Source: an uncultured Phycisphaerae bacterium (lineage in GTDB: Bacteria; Planctomycetota; Phycisphaerae; UBA1845; Fen-1342). From it: a stretch of 64,000 nucleotides of DNA. The DNA lies in NCBI GenBank assembly GCA_937928595.1, contig CALGJV010000001.1, positions 1 to 64,000 on the forward strand. Reading direction: 5' to 3'. The translations under genes were made by a program, and so were the position numbers. The stretch's first letter is position 1. Each line of letters begins with the position of its first letter. This document shows, piece by piece, positions 24,658-33,700 of this stretch. The notes under the pieces are model-generated. The model was given only the letters and a program-made list of their open reading frames with translations, ran no database searches and was not told the origin of the DNA.

Positions 24658-26041
24658 GCTCGCCCGGCGCCAGTCGGGGGTGCCCGTGGGCCTCGGCCGT
24701 CTGAACATTGCAGACGAAGCACCGTCGTTTCCCCGAGGGGTCCGGGGGGATGCGATCGACGACGCGGACATCCACCTGCACACGCGGCCCGAAGAACGCG
24801 CGGTACTTGCGCTTCAGCCGCTCCGCCACATCGACCGTGTACTGGTCATCGACGACGACCGACAGCTCCAGGCGGTCGACGGCGCGCTGAAACACCTTGA
24901 ACTCGACGATGCTCGGCTCGACACGGGGCGGGCCCATCAGCGCGTGGTCGCTGCACAGTTGCCCGCCCACCAGAACACCGAAGGTGTTCACCCGCGCACT
25001 TTCGAGGCGAAGCACCGGCAGGGCGGAGCCGCACGCACACGGTTCGGGCACGAACCGGCCGATGTCGCCCGGGGCGTAACGGATCAGCGGCTGCGCGCGG
25101 CCGGCGAGGTTCGTGCAGATAATCTGCCCCTGTTCGCCCGGCGGAACCGGACGACCGTCTTGCAGGATCTCGACGTGCACGAGCGGCGTGAGCACGTGCA
25201 GGCGGCCCTGCTGGCACTCATGAGCGATGATCCCCAGCTCGCGGCTGCCGTACTCATTCAGTGCCGGAGCGCCGAACGCGGCCCGGACGGCCGCCCGCTC
25301 GTCCGCCGTGGTTGCGTCGCTGGTCAGAATGACCGCGCGCGGCGGCGAAAGCAGCGTCAGACCGCGCCGCAGGGCGCGCCGCGCGAGCAGCGCCAGCGCG
25401 CTGCCATAGCCGAAGATGAGCCGCGGCCGGTAACGGCGCAGAAAGTCCAGATATGCGTCCAGCCGACCGGGTGGCAGGTCGAACACGTCGAGAACGCGCT
25501 CGTTGAGCAGCACGTCGCGGACCAGCCGCCAGCGCGAGCGGCGGACCTCGATCGGAGACCCCCACAGGAACAACCGCCGGTCCCCCGGCCGGACGCCGAG
25601 GCCCTGCTGCAGCGCCAGCCGGGCGCCCATGTTCCGGGCGGAGTGCCGGCGATCCAGGAAGAAGTGCAACGTGTCTCCGCTGGTTCCGCCCGTGACCGCG
25701 GGCTGGAGGCCGCCGGGCACCGCCGCCCAGGTCATGTCGCGCGCATGGGCGCGCACGGTCGCCTTGTCGAGCACCGGCAGGCGCTGAAGCGCGGTGTACG
25801 GATCGTCGTGCTCCGGTCGTACGTCGGACGCCGCGAAAAGCGCGCGGTAGTAAGGCAACTCACGCGCGGCGAATGTCAGGAGTTGCCGCAAGCGCTCGCG
25901 GGCGAGGTTTGCCAGGGCGTCGGGGCGCAACCGTAGCTCGGCCGCGCAGCGCCGCATCTCGCGCAAGGTCGCGCGTCCGCGCGCCCGCTCGTAGAGCGGA
26001 AAAGCGACGCAGCGCGCGAACCACTCGGGTGTGCGGATCAT
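24641..26041 (-). CDS. CapK/PaaK-like AMP-forming ligase
   Basis: A 466-residue adenylating enzyme of the phenylacetate-CoA ligase (PaaK/CapK) superfamily. It has the AMP-binding P-loop TGGTSGDTLHFF (117-128), FGYGSALALLARRAL, the NEYGSRELGIIAHEC region and the YAPGDIGRFV hinge. A Cys pair (CACG) lies in the C-terminal half, where related proteins bind a metal. CapK-like proteins are frequent in capsule and EPS clusters, where they are assumed to activate an acyl group, but substrates are mostly unknown. It is the last gene of the six-gene leftward unit, coupled by ATGA to the double glycosyltransferase, and its 3' end overlaps the deacetylase gene. Confidence 0.82.
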   Translation of the reverse strand: MIRTPEWFARCVAFPLYERARGRATLREMRRCAAELRLRPDALANLARERLRQLLTFAARELPYYRALFAASDVRPEHDDPYTALQRLPVLDKATVRAHARDMTWAAVPGGLQPAVTGGTSGDTLHFFLDRRHSARNMGARLALQQGLGVRPGDRRLFLWGSPIEVRRSRWRLVRDVLLNERVLDVFDLPPGRLDAYLDFLRRYRPRLIFGYGSALALLARRALRRGLTLLSPPRAVILTSDATTADERAAVRAAFGAPALNEYGSRELGIIAHECQQGRLHVLTPLVHVEILQDGRPVPPGEQGQIICTNLAGRAQPLIRYAPGDIGRFVPEPCACGSALPVLRLESARVNTFGVLVGGQLCSDHALMGPPRVEPSIVEFKVFQRAVDRLELSVVVDDQYTVDVAERLKRKYRAFFGPRVQVDVRVVDRIPPDPSGKRRCFVCNVQTAEAHGHPRLAPGELTSAH

Positions 26042-28389
26042 GGCGCCACCTCGGCCGGGGGCGCGTGCGTGCGGGACGGCCCGAGCTCGCGGGCCGGAGC
26101 TCCGAGCACGGCGGCCGGCGCGGACGCGGCCGGGGTTGCCGCGGTCGTTCGGCCCAACACGTGCTCGTAAACCGCGGCGATGCAATCGGCGACGACGGCC
26201 GGCGCGCAGTGCCGCGCGACCCAGGCGTGCCACCGGGTTGCGGCGGCCGCCCGTCGCCGCGGGTCGATGATCAGCGGTTCCAGGGCGGCGGCGAGAGCCG
26301 TGGGGTCGCGCGGCGGCACGATCTCGGACGGCGGACACATTTCGGGCAGGGCCCCGACGGCGGTCGCGACGACCGGCAATCCGGCCGCCGCCGCTTCGAG
26401 CACGGCGTTGGGCAGGCCCTCGCTGTGGCTGGCGTGGACGAATACGTCCGCCGAAGCGAGCACGTCGGCGCGGGCGTCCTCGGGCACGAGGCCGAGGAAG
26501 CGGACCCGCTCCGCCAGGCCGAGGGCCGCGACGCGGTCCGGCCAGTGGTTGGTCGGTAGCCCCGTGCTAGGCCCGGCGGCGATGAGCTCGAACGCGCGTC
26601 CCGCGCCGTGGAGTTGTGCGGCGGCGACGAGCAGGTCGTCGAAGCCCTTCGCGACGGACAGCGGTGCGAAGTGCAGCAGTCGGCACGGGCCGGTGCCACG
26701 GCGCGGTACGGGAGGCGGGCCCGCCGGTACGGCGTTCGGAGCGACGAAGATCGGCGTGTCGCCGGACCACTGGCCCAGCGCGCGTCGCCAGGCGTCCGCG
26801 AGCACGATGATCGCGTGGGCCCGACGAAGTCCCCAACGCAACAGGGTCTCGCGGAGCCCCCGCTGGCTCCGGGCGAACTCGACGAAGCGCCCGCCCCGGA
26901 TATGCAACACGACGCGGCGCCCGAGGGCGCGGGCCAGGGCGGCTTCCACCGCGTCCCGGAAGAACGTTACGCCGCTGCACGTGTGAATGTGGACGAGGTC
27001 CACGCGCCGGCAAACGAGCGTGCTCAGAAACGTCGCCGTAGCCCAGACGTGCCGCATGATGGTTCGCGCAGCGCGGAGCACGGTGCCATCGGCCGCGTCG
27101 TGCCGGGGCGGCTGCGCTGCGGTGCCGTGCCGGAACAGGTCGTATCGCTCGGTGAGCGGGCTCTCCATGAGGCGCGTGATGGACGTCACCATGCCGCCGA
27201 CCACGGGCGGCGCCGGTCCGAGCATGAGGACGCGCGGCCGACGCGGGCGATCGGCGTCGGTTCGGCCGTGCCACGCAGCGGCGTAGAACGCCTCGTACCG
27301 GTCGAGCATCCGCTCGAGCGAAAAGCGGGCGCGAACGTCCTTGGCCGCCGCGGCCGCGCGCCGGGCCGCCACAGCGCGGTCGCTCAGTGTCTCCGTCAGC
27401 GCCGCCGCGAGGGCCGTCGGATCGCCCGGCGGCGCCAGCAAGGCCGTCGCGCCGTGGCGGAGCACGTCGGTCGGGCGCGGGGGGCTGCCCGGCGGGACGC
27501 CGACGTCGCCGACGGCGGTGGCCACGATCGGCACGCCCTGGTGCATGGCCTCCAGCACGACGTTCGGCATTGACTCCGTCGCGCTGCTGAGGCAGAACGC
27601 GTCGGCGCCGGCGAGCAGCCGCCAAGCCTGGGGGACCAGTCCGGGCAGGTGCACGCAATCCGCCAAACCGAGGCGCCGGCGCGTCGCCTCGACCTCCGCG
27701 GCGTAGGCCGCGTCCAGCACCTCGCCGGCCACGAGCAGCTCGGCCGTCGGGTGTGTCTGCCGCACGAGCGCAAACGCCGTTACGAGCCCGCGGACGTCTT
27801 TCTCAGGACGCACGTTCGCGATGCTCAGGACAAGCGGACCGCGCGGCGGCCGGCCGAGGAGCGCGGCGAGGCGAGCGCGGGCGGCCCCGGCGTCCGGCGG
27901 CGGCAGGTCGATGCCGTTGGGCAGATGGTGGGCGCGGGCGGCCAGCGCCCGCGGCAGGCGGCTGCGGAGCGTGGCGGAGTTGGCGCCGATCGCCGCGGCC
28001 CATGGGGCCAGGCGGAGGGCGGCGCGGTGGTGCCGCGCGGGCGCCCCCAGCGGCCAGCCGTGCCAGACGTGGACCACCGGGCGGCCCAGCAGGCGCGCGA
28101 CGGGCCCGGCCCAGACGAAGGCGGCGCAGCTATGGGCGTGCACCAGATCGATTCGGTCGCCGCGCAGCGCGCGGGCCAGTCGCACAAGCAGGCCCAGGTC
28201 GCGTGGCCCGCTGCGAAACTCGCGCACGGCGACCCCCGCGGCGGCCAGCTCGACCGGCGGGATGCGCGCTTGCGCGAGGCAGTAGGCGAACACGGCGTGC
28301 CCGCGCTGCGCCAGGCCGGCCGCGATGCGCTGGGCGACACGCTCGGCGCCGGCGTGGTCCAGCTCCTCGATGACCAGCGCGATTCTCAT
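26038..28389 (-). CDS. Fused double glycosyltransferase (GT4-GT4)
   Basis: A 783-residue protein made of two complete GT4 units in one frame. Unit 1 (about 1-385) starts MRIALVIEELDHAGAERVAQ and has HLPNGIDLPPP, LVLSIANVRPEKDVRGL and the donor site SSATESMPNVVLEAMHQGVP. Unit 2 (about 395-783) starts PRVLMLGPAPPVVGGMVTSI and has APNAVPAGPP, LLHFAPLSVAKGFDDLL and the matching donor site SHSEGLPNAVLEAAAAGLP. Both donor-site glutamates are present, so both halves may be active, adding two sugars in sequence. Everything upstream in the frame overlaps the ligase gene, and the ATG overlaps that gene's stop (ATGA), fixing the start. Confidence 0.85.
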   Translation of the reverse strand: MRIALVIEELDHAGAERVAQRIAAGLAQRGHAVFAYCLAQARIPPVELAAAGVAVREFRSGPRDLGLLVRLARALRGDRIDLVHAHSCAAFVWAGPVARLLGRPVVHVWHGWPLGAPARHHRAALRLAPWAAAIGANSATLRSRLPRALAARAHHLPNGIDLPPPDAGAARARLAALLGRPPRGPLVLSIANVRPEKDVRGLVTAFALVRQTHPTAELLVAGEVLDAAYAAEVEATRRRLGLADCVHLPGLVPQAWRLLAGADAFCLSSATESMPNVVLEAMHQGVPIVATAVGDVGVPPGSPPRPTDVLRHGATALLAPPGDPTALAAALTETLSDRAVAARRAAAAAKDVRARFSLERMLDRYEAFYAAAWHGRTDADRPRRPRVLMLGPAPPVVGGMVTSITRLMESPLTERYDLFRHGTAAQPPRHDAADGTVLRAARTIMRHVWATATFLSTLVCRRVDLVHIHTCSGVTFFRDAVEAALARALGRRVVLHIRGGRFVEFARSQRGLRETLLRWGLRRAHAIIVLADAWRRALGQWSGDTPIFVAPNAVPAGPPPVPRRGTGPCRLLHFAPLSVAKGFDDLLVAAAQLHGAGRAFELIAAGPSTGLPTNHWPDRVAALGLAERVRFLGLVPEDARADVLASADVFVHASHSEGLPNAVLEAAAAGLPVVATAVGALPEMCPPSEIVPPRDPTALAAALEPLIIDPRRRAAAATRWHAWVARHCAPAVVADCIAAVYEHVLGRTTAATPAASAPAAVLGAPARELGPSRTHAPPAEVAP

Positions 28390-29771
28390 GTGGGCTGCAC
28401 CCGCGGCGCCGCGGCGGCCGTCGCGGGGGGCGCCAGCTCGCCGACCGCTGGCCCAGGCGGCGTCTGCGGCGCCGCGGCGGCGTAATGGCGGCTGACGTTG
28501 TCCAGCGCGGCCGCGAGTCCGAGCAGCAACCAGAGCCCCTCGGTCGTCATGCGGGTGGTGAACAGGGCGCTGGCGAGGTAGCCGACGAGCGCGGCCTGGA
28601 GCGCGTGCGTGTGCCAGCCCAGATGGAAGCGCGTGTGCCAGCGGCCGTAGTGAAGGTCGAGGCTGGGCGGCAGCTCGCGCGCGACGCGGCGCGTACGCAC
28701 CAGGGCGCGGAGCGCGGCGACGAGCAGCAGGATGAACACCGTGAAGCCGAGCCAACCGGTTTCGGCCAGGCAGGCCAGGTATGTGTTGTGCGCGCTGCGC
28801 TGCTGCCGGAGCTCCGGCAGGTACTGCTGCACGACCTCGTGGAAATTGCCCAGCCCGATGCCGAGCGGGTGGTCACGCGCAATTTCCAGTGCCGCCCGCC
28901 AGTATTCGAGCCGCGCGACCGCGGAGGAGTCCTGCCGGTAGGCCGAGATCGTCTCCATCCGGCGCCACCACGCGGGGTCCGTGAGCTGAATGGACAGCCA
29001 GGTGCCGACCGCCACCGCGGCCAGGCCTTTGACGCGATACCCGCGCGGCAGGGCGAGGACCGCGACGGTGGCCATCGCGGCCAGCCCGACCAGCGCGTTG
29101 CGTGTGCGGGTCATGATGATCATGTTGACCGCCAGCGCGCCCGTCACCAGCGCGACGCCGCGCCCGAGCCAGGTGCGCGCCATGAAGAAGGCCGCGCCGA
29201 CAAGCGGCAGGGTCGCGACGAGGTGCACGGCCAGCCCGCTCGACTCGGCGAAGTCGGGGCCGCCCAGACCGCCGGTCAGTCGCCCGCCGATCCGGCTGCC
29301 GACGCCGCCCTGGGCCTGGTAGCCGAGGTACAGCACCCCCGCGAGCCAGCTCCAGAATAGAATGTGGTAGTGCCGCGGTTCCTGCACGCAGCGCAGCAGG
29401 ATGAACATCAGGATGACGAGCTTGATGAGCTTGTCCGCCTGGATCAGACTCCGATCGCTGATGTGCAGACCCCACGCCAGGCTTCCCAGGGCCAGCACGA
29501 GAAACGCGACCATCAGGACGTACACGGTCGGGAACTGGCGGGCTCCGTACCGAAAACGCGGCCAGCGGATGAGCATGCCCACACCGGCTGCCAACGCGAC
29601 CGTGAAGGATGTGCGCAAGCCGAGCGCGCGCACCGAGTCGCCCCACCATTGCGACTCCGGGCTGAGGTGGTAGATAAAGATGTACAGCGCCAGGCCGGCC
29701 ACCGGGTTCAGGACGGCCGTGCCGACGCCGGCGGCGTAGAGCACCCAGAACACCAGCGCGGTCAGCGGCAT
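28386..29771 (-). CDS. O-antigen ligase/polymerase-like membrane protein
   Basis: A 461-residue inner-membrane protein with about ten helices and a Wzy_C/O-antigen-ligase signature. The long periplasmic loop holds RLEYWRAALEIARDHPLGIG, GNFHEVVQQYLPELRQQRSA and HNTYLACLAETGWLG, where the His and Arg of H-N-x-Y are characteristic. Start MPLTALVFWVLYAAGVGTAV matches the O-glycosylation ligase/EPS polymerase standing in exosortase-A loci. It should join or polymerise repeat units outside the inner membrane. The ATG overlaps the preceding glycosyltransferase gene by 10 bp. The C-terminus is Pro/Ala-rich. Confidence 0.85.
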   Translation of the reverse strand: MPLTALVFWVLYAAGVGTAVLNPVAGLALYIFIYHLSPESQWWGDSVRALGLRTSFTVALAAGVGMLIRWPRFRYGARQFPTVYVLMVAFLVLALGSLAWGLHISDRSLIQADKLIKLVILMFILLRCVQEPRHYHILFWSWLAGVLYLGYQAQGGVGSRIGGRLTGGLGGPDFAESSGLAVHLVATLPLVGAAFFMARTWLGRGVALVTGALAVNMIIMTRTRNALVGLAAMATVAVLALPRGYRVKGLAAVAVGTWLSIQLTDPAWWRRMETISAYRQDSSAVARLEYWRAALEIARDHPLGIGLGNFHEVVQQYLPELRQQRSAHNTYLACLAETGWLGFTVFILLLVAALRALVRTRRVARELPPSLDLHYGRWHTRFHLGWHTHALQAALVGYLASALFTTRMTTEGLWLLLGLAAALDNVSRHYAAAAPQTPPGPAVGELAPPATAAAAPRVQPT

Positions 29772-31072
29772 GCGAGCTCCTCGACGACGGTGCGCGGGGC
29801 GGCGCACGCCGGGCGGAGCCGCAGCGGGGGGCAACGCGCGGCACGGGAGGAGGCCAGTGCTGCGGCATCCGCGCCGGATGAACAACGCCGCGGGTGCCGC
29901 CCTCCGGCCTCGGCGAGCAGGGCGGAGAACTGCGCGCCGGTCCGCTCCCATGTGTGCGCGGCCCGCACCCACGCTCGGCCGCGCGCCCCCACGGCGGCCG
30001 CAAACTCCGGGTGATCCAGCAGGCGTGCCACCTTGGCCTGCCAGTCCGCGGCCGTACCGGCGACCAGCAGGTCGCGACCGGGACGGGCGGTCAGACCGCC
30101 CAACGCGCGCGGGCTCGCGACGACCGGGCGCCCCACCGCACAGGCCTCCAGAATCTTGTTTTTTAAACCGCCGCCCTTGCGCGTCGGCACGACTACGACG
30201 GCGGCCTCCGCGAGGAACGGCCGCACGTCGGGGACGTCGGCGTGCACCGCGACGCCCGGCACGGCCGCCAGGGCCCGCACGGCGGGCACCGGGCTCCGCC
30301 CGACGATGAGCAGCCGGCGGGCGGGGTTCGCCGCGTGCAGGGCCGGCCAGACCTCCGCGACGAAGCGCGTGACGGCGTCGATGTTGGGTGGGAACTCGAG
30401 CGATCCGATGAACGCGACGGTGCCAGGCCGTGGGGGCCGGTCGGCCGGCCGGAAGTAGTCGTGGTCCACGCCGTTCGCGATCACCGCGAGGCGGGCGTCG
30501 CCGCACCAGCGCCGCGCCCAAGCGGCGTCGACGCGGGACACGAAGACGGTGGCCGCGGCCCGCTGCGCCACGGCCCGCTCGTACAACGCGTACAACGCCG
30601 CGCGGCGCAGCCCGCTCAAACGCCGCCGCCACCCGCCGGTCTCCACGTCCCGCCACGTGGCCAGCACGAGTTCGTCCTGCGGGTTCCAGATCGCCGGCCG
30701 CGGGCAGAAGCGGATGAGCTGACCCAGGACCGCCCCATTGAGCAGGATCACGTCATACGCGCGTCCGAGGCGTGCCAGCCGCTCCGCCAGCGCGGGTCGC
30801 GGGCCGAAGTGCCGCTCGGCCCCGCCCAGCGGACTCCATGGCGGTCGGGGCTCGGGCGCGCCCGGTTGGACCGATGTCGCAGCCGACAGACAGCGGACGC
30901 CGCGGGGGATGCGGTCGGGGAACTGCGGCGCATTCGGCAGCAGCAACGTCACCTCGGCGTGCGCCGCCAACGTGCGCAGGACGTGGTGCAGATGCAGGCG
31001 CCCGCCGCTGTTGAGCGGCCAGGGCTCCCGCATCGCGGCCACGAGCACACGCAATCGGGCGGCGGGCGTCAT
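29762..31072 (-). CDS. Glycosyltransferase, exosortase-associated GT4 type
   Basis: A 436-residue GT-B enzyme. It opens with RLRVLVAAMREPWPLNSGGR and continues with ANGVDHDYFRPA, GTVAFIGSLEFPPNIDAV, RRLLIVGRSPVPAVRALA and VVVPTRKGGGLKNKILEACA (donor-site Glu). It closely resembles the glycosyltransferase at 45767-47062, down to PTRKG-x-G-x-KNK, so the two are paralogues. It lies in the leftward unit with ATGA overlap to the family-9 gene upstream. The last 40 residues are low-complexity. Confidence 0.85.
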   Translation of the reverse strand: MTPAARLRVLVAAMREPWPLNSGGRLHLHHVLRTLAAHAEVTLLLPNAPQFPDRIPRGVRCLSAATSVQPGAPEPRPPWSPLGGAERHFGPRPALAERLARLGRAYDVILLNGAVLGQLIRFCPRPAIWNPQDELVLATWRDVETGGWRRRLSGLRRAALYALYERAVAQRAAATVFVSRVDAAWARRWCGDARLAVIANGVDHDYFRPADRPPRPGTVAFIGSLEFPPNIDAVTRFVAEVWPALHAANPARRLLIVGRSPVPAVRALAAVPGVAVHADVPDVRPFLAEAAVVVVPTRKGGGLKNKILEACAVGRPVVASPRALGGLTARPGRDLLVAGTAADWQAKVARLLDHPEFAAAVGARGRAWVRAAHTWERTGAQFSALLAEAGGRHPRRCSSGADAAALASSRAARCPPLRLRPACAAPRTVVEELACR

Positions 31073-32274
31073 GACGCGGCTCCAAGCACGGGCAACGGCC
31101 GGCCGGCCGGCGTGTGGGGAGCCCGCGGCACCGTGAGCCAGCGCTCCACCGCGGTGAGGACCCGCTCTAGGTCGATGTCGTCCATGCAGTTCGGCTTGAG
31201 GTCGCACACGCGTCGGTAGCACGGCGAGCAAGGCAGTCCGGTCACAATGCGCTCGCCGCAACCGAAAAGGTCGATCTCTTGCGCGCAGGTCGGCCCGAAC
31301 AGCGCGACGACGGGGACGCGCAGCGCGACCGCCACGTGCAGCGCCATCGTGTCGCCGGTGACCACGACGCCGCAGCGCTCCACCAGCGCCGCGAATTGCA
31401 GCTCGGCGTGCGTGCTGCCGGTGTCGAGGACGCCGGGGCACACGCGGGCGATGCGCGCGTTCAAGGTCCGCTCGTCCGGGCCGCCCAGCAGCGCCACCCG
31501 CACCCCCACCCGCCGCGTCAGGCGGCGCGCCAGGGCGACGAACCGCTCCTCCGGCCAGTTCTTGTTGGCAAAGACGCGGCCTGCGCCGGTGTTGAGACCT
31601 ACGACGGCGTCGCCGGGCCGCACGCCGAGGGCGTCCCAAACGGCGGTCGCGTGCGCGCGGTCCGCCGGGGCCGGGAACAGCTCGTAACGCTGGCCGGCGT
31701 ACGTCAGGCCGAGCGCTTCGTAGATGAGCTGCGGGTAGCTCCGCGTGTTGCCGCGGAACTTCAACGCGTCGTCGAGGCCGAGCGCGAAGTACGGGGCACA
31801 CTCCGGGTTCAGCGGGTACACGGTGCCGTAGCGGCTGAGGCCGATGCCGCGGCGCTCGGCGGCGGACACGCGCATCGCCAGCCCCGCCGGGGCGGGCTCC
31901 TTGTCGAGGCTCAGCACGAGGTCGAATTGCTCGACCTCGAGGTGCGCGAGCGTCTCGGCGTCGAGCGGCAGCAGGCGGTCGATCTGTGGATGATGGGCCA
32001 GCATCCGCACGCCGGACGGACGGCTGACCCACGTGATGTGGCTCACGGGCCACGCCTGCTTGAGGCCCGGCAGCAGCGCGGCGGTGCGGATGACATCGCC
32101 GAGCGCTCCGAGCTTGATGATCAGGATGCGGAAGCCCATCGGGTCGTACGCGCGGCAGGCGGTCGGACAGACGCCCTGCACGCCCGCGCGGCAGGGGCGG
32201 TCGCCGCGGTAGTGGCGACAATCAAGCCGCAGACGGGCGGGGTCGCACGACGCAGCCGGGGCGGGCCGGTTCAT
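31069..32274 (-). CDS. Family 9 (heptosyltransferase-like) glycosyltransferase with N-terminal Cys cluster
   Basis: A 401-residue GT9 enzyme. Residues 1-45 contain five cysteines (CDPARLRLDC, RPC, VCPTAC) before the usual GT9 start FRILIIKLGALGDVIRTAAL. Further GT9 marks are NTGAGRVFANKNWPEERFVA, RVALLGGPDE, VVTGDTMALHVAVAL and VVALFGPT. The DCRHYRGDRPC-type Cys cluster could bind a metal or Fe-S centre and is found only in a subset of GT9 proteins. A CSPCYRRVCDLKPNC segment near the C-terminus adds four more cysteines and is common in heptosyltransferase relatives. Both ends overlap neighbours by ATGA. Confidence 0.85.
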   Translation of the reverse strand: MNRPAPAASCDPARLRLDCRHYRGDRPCRAGVQGVCPTACRAYDPMGFRILIIKLGALGDVIRTAALLPGLKQAWPVSHITWVSRPSGVRMLAHHPQIDRLLPLDAETLAHLEVEQFDLVLSLDKEPAPAGLAMRVSAAERRGIGLSRYGTVYPLNPECAPYFALGLDDALKFRGNTRSYPQLIYEALGLTYAGQRYELFPAPADRAHATAVWDALGVRPGDAVVGLNTGAGRVFANKNWPEERFVALARRLTRRVGVRVALLGGPDERTLNARIARVCPGVLDTGSTHAELQFAALVERCGVVVTGDTMALHVAVALRVPVVALFGPTCAQEIDLFGCGERIVTGLPCSPCYRRVCDLKPNCMDDIDLERVLTAVERWLTVPRAPHTPAGRPLPVLGAAS

Positions 32275-33452
32275 GAAGCGGCAACCTCCGTGGGGATCGG
32301 CCGGCGGACCCCGGCCGCCCGTTCGTACACCGCGCACAACGCCGCCGCGGTGCGCTCCCACGTGAAATCGCGGACGCGGACCCGTCCGCGCGGCACGAGG
32401 CGGGCGGCGGTGGCCGGTTGCAGCAGCTCGGCCAGGCCCGCGGCGATGCTGGCGGGGTCGGTCGGGTCGCAGTAGAGGGCCGCGTCGCCCGCGACCTCCG
32501 GCATGCTGCTCCGGTTCGATGTGAGAACCGGCACGTCGCAGGCCATGGCGTCCAGCAGCGGCAGGCCGAAGCCCTCGCACAGGCTGGGCATCGCGAGGCC
32601 GCACGCGCCCGCCAGCAAGCCGGGCAGATCCGCGTGCGGGACGTATCCAAGGACGCGGCAGGCCGGCGCGACCCCGAGATCACGTGCCAGGCTCCGCAGC
32701 TCGGTCCGACGCTCGGCCGGCTCGGCGCCGACCAGCACGAGCTGGACCGTGGCACGCGCCGCCGCCGGCAGACGCGCGAAGGCCGTGAGCAGTCCGCGGG
32801 CGTTCTTCCGCGGCGCCCACCCGGAGAAGGCGAGCAGCCACCGGCCGTCGAGCCCGTACCGCCGGCATAGCTCCGCCAGGCGTGGCGGCTGACGCGCCGC
32901 GGCCGCAGCGGCCGCGATGTGCGCATCGGGCGCCCACGGGACGACGGAGACCCGGTCCGCGGGCACGCCGAACAGCTCCTGAAGCGCGGTGCGGGTGGCC
33001 GCGGAGACCGCGATCAGGTGCGTGGCGCGTCGTACGGCCCGCTGCGCGCCGCGCCGGAAGCGCGCGGTCGCGCGCGGCGGCAGCTCACCGGGGACCGTCA
33101 GCGGCGCCAGGTCGTGGATCGTCACGACGGCCGGCACCGGCAGCCAGGCCGGGGCGGCGTTGGCGGGCAGGTGCAGCAGATCGACCCGCGCCCGCCGCGC
33201 CGCGAGCGGTAGGGCGAGCTGGAACCAGGCGTCGAGCCGGTCGCCCGGCACGTCGATGCGGCGGAGAGTCACGTTGGGCTGCGCGGCCAGGTCGGCGGCC
33301 GGAGCGCCCTCGGCCAGCGGCCGCTGATGGAAGAGCACGAAGTCCCAGTCCGGGCGCAGGGCGGTGACGAGGCGGTACGCGTCGAGCAGATTGCGACCCG
33401 TGCCGCGCGGGCGCGGCGCCGTGAGGGTCCGGGCGTCGAGACCGATTCGCAT
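32271..33452 (-). CDS. Glycosyltransferase (GT4)
   Basis: A 393-residue GT4 enzyme. It starts MRIGLDARTLTAPRPRGTGR, the usual opening of mannosyltransferase-type GT4 proteins. It then has VTIHDLAPLTVPGELPPRAT, HLIAVSAATRTALQELF, LLAFSGWAPRKNARGLL and PSLCEGFGLPLLDAMACDVP (donor-site Glu). It is the first gene of the six-gene leftward unit ending at 24641. An EPS-type CCGATAAG element lies 83 nt before the ATG, in the 248-bp gap after the VanZ gene. Sugar specificity cannot be read from sequence. Confidence 0.88.
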   Translation of the reverse strand: MRIGLDARTLTAPRPRGTGRNLLDAYRLVTALRPDWDFVLFHQRPLAEGAPAADLAAQPNVTLRRIDVPGDRLDAWFQLALPLAARRARVDLLHLPANAAPAWLPVPAVVTIHDLAPLTVPGELPPRATARFRRGAQRAVRRATHLIAVSAATRTALQELFGVPADRVSVVPWAPDAHIAAAAAAARQPPRLAELCRRYGLDGRWLLAFSGWAPRKNARGLLTAFARLPAAARATVQLVLVGAEPAERRTELRSLARDLGVAPACRVLGYVPHADLPGLLAGACGLAMPSLCEGFGLPLLDAMACDVPVLTSNRSSMPEVAGDAALYCDPTDPASIAAGLAELLQPATAARLVPRGRVRVRDFTWERTAAALCAVYERAAGVRRPIPTEVAAS

Positions 33453-33535
33453 CGCGTCGTCCGCGCGCTCGTGTGCCGGGCCCCGGTCCGCAGGCACACG
33501 CCGCGGGCAGGGCCGACGACTCGTTCTCCACAAGA

Positions 33536-33543
33536 CTTATCGG
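33536..33543 (-). promoter_or_regulatory. CCGATAAG element before the six-gene glycosyltransferase unit
   Basis: CCGATAAG on the minus strand, 83 nt before the ATG at 33452, in a 248-bp gap between same-strand genes. It marks the probable internal promoter of the leftward unit. Confidence 0.4.
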
Positions 33544-33700
33544 CAAGGGAGTACGAGCGGCGCGGTACGGCGCGCGGGTTGTCGCGGGTGCGCGACGGCG
33601 CGCCGGCGGACGCGCAAGAACTGTGCGTCGCGAGAGGGTTCGCAACCGGCGCATGCGACGCGCTGCGCCGCCCCGTCGGCCCGCGCCGCGGCCGCGCGGC

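Noticed and set aside
24660-25936. Open frame on the plus strand opposite the CapK-like gene
   Set aside because: Composition is typical of a shadow frame, and the minus strand carries clear adenylating-enzyme motifs.
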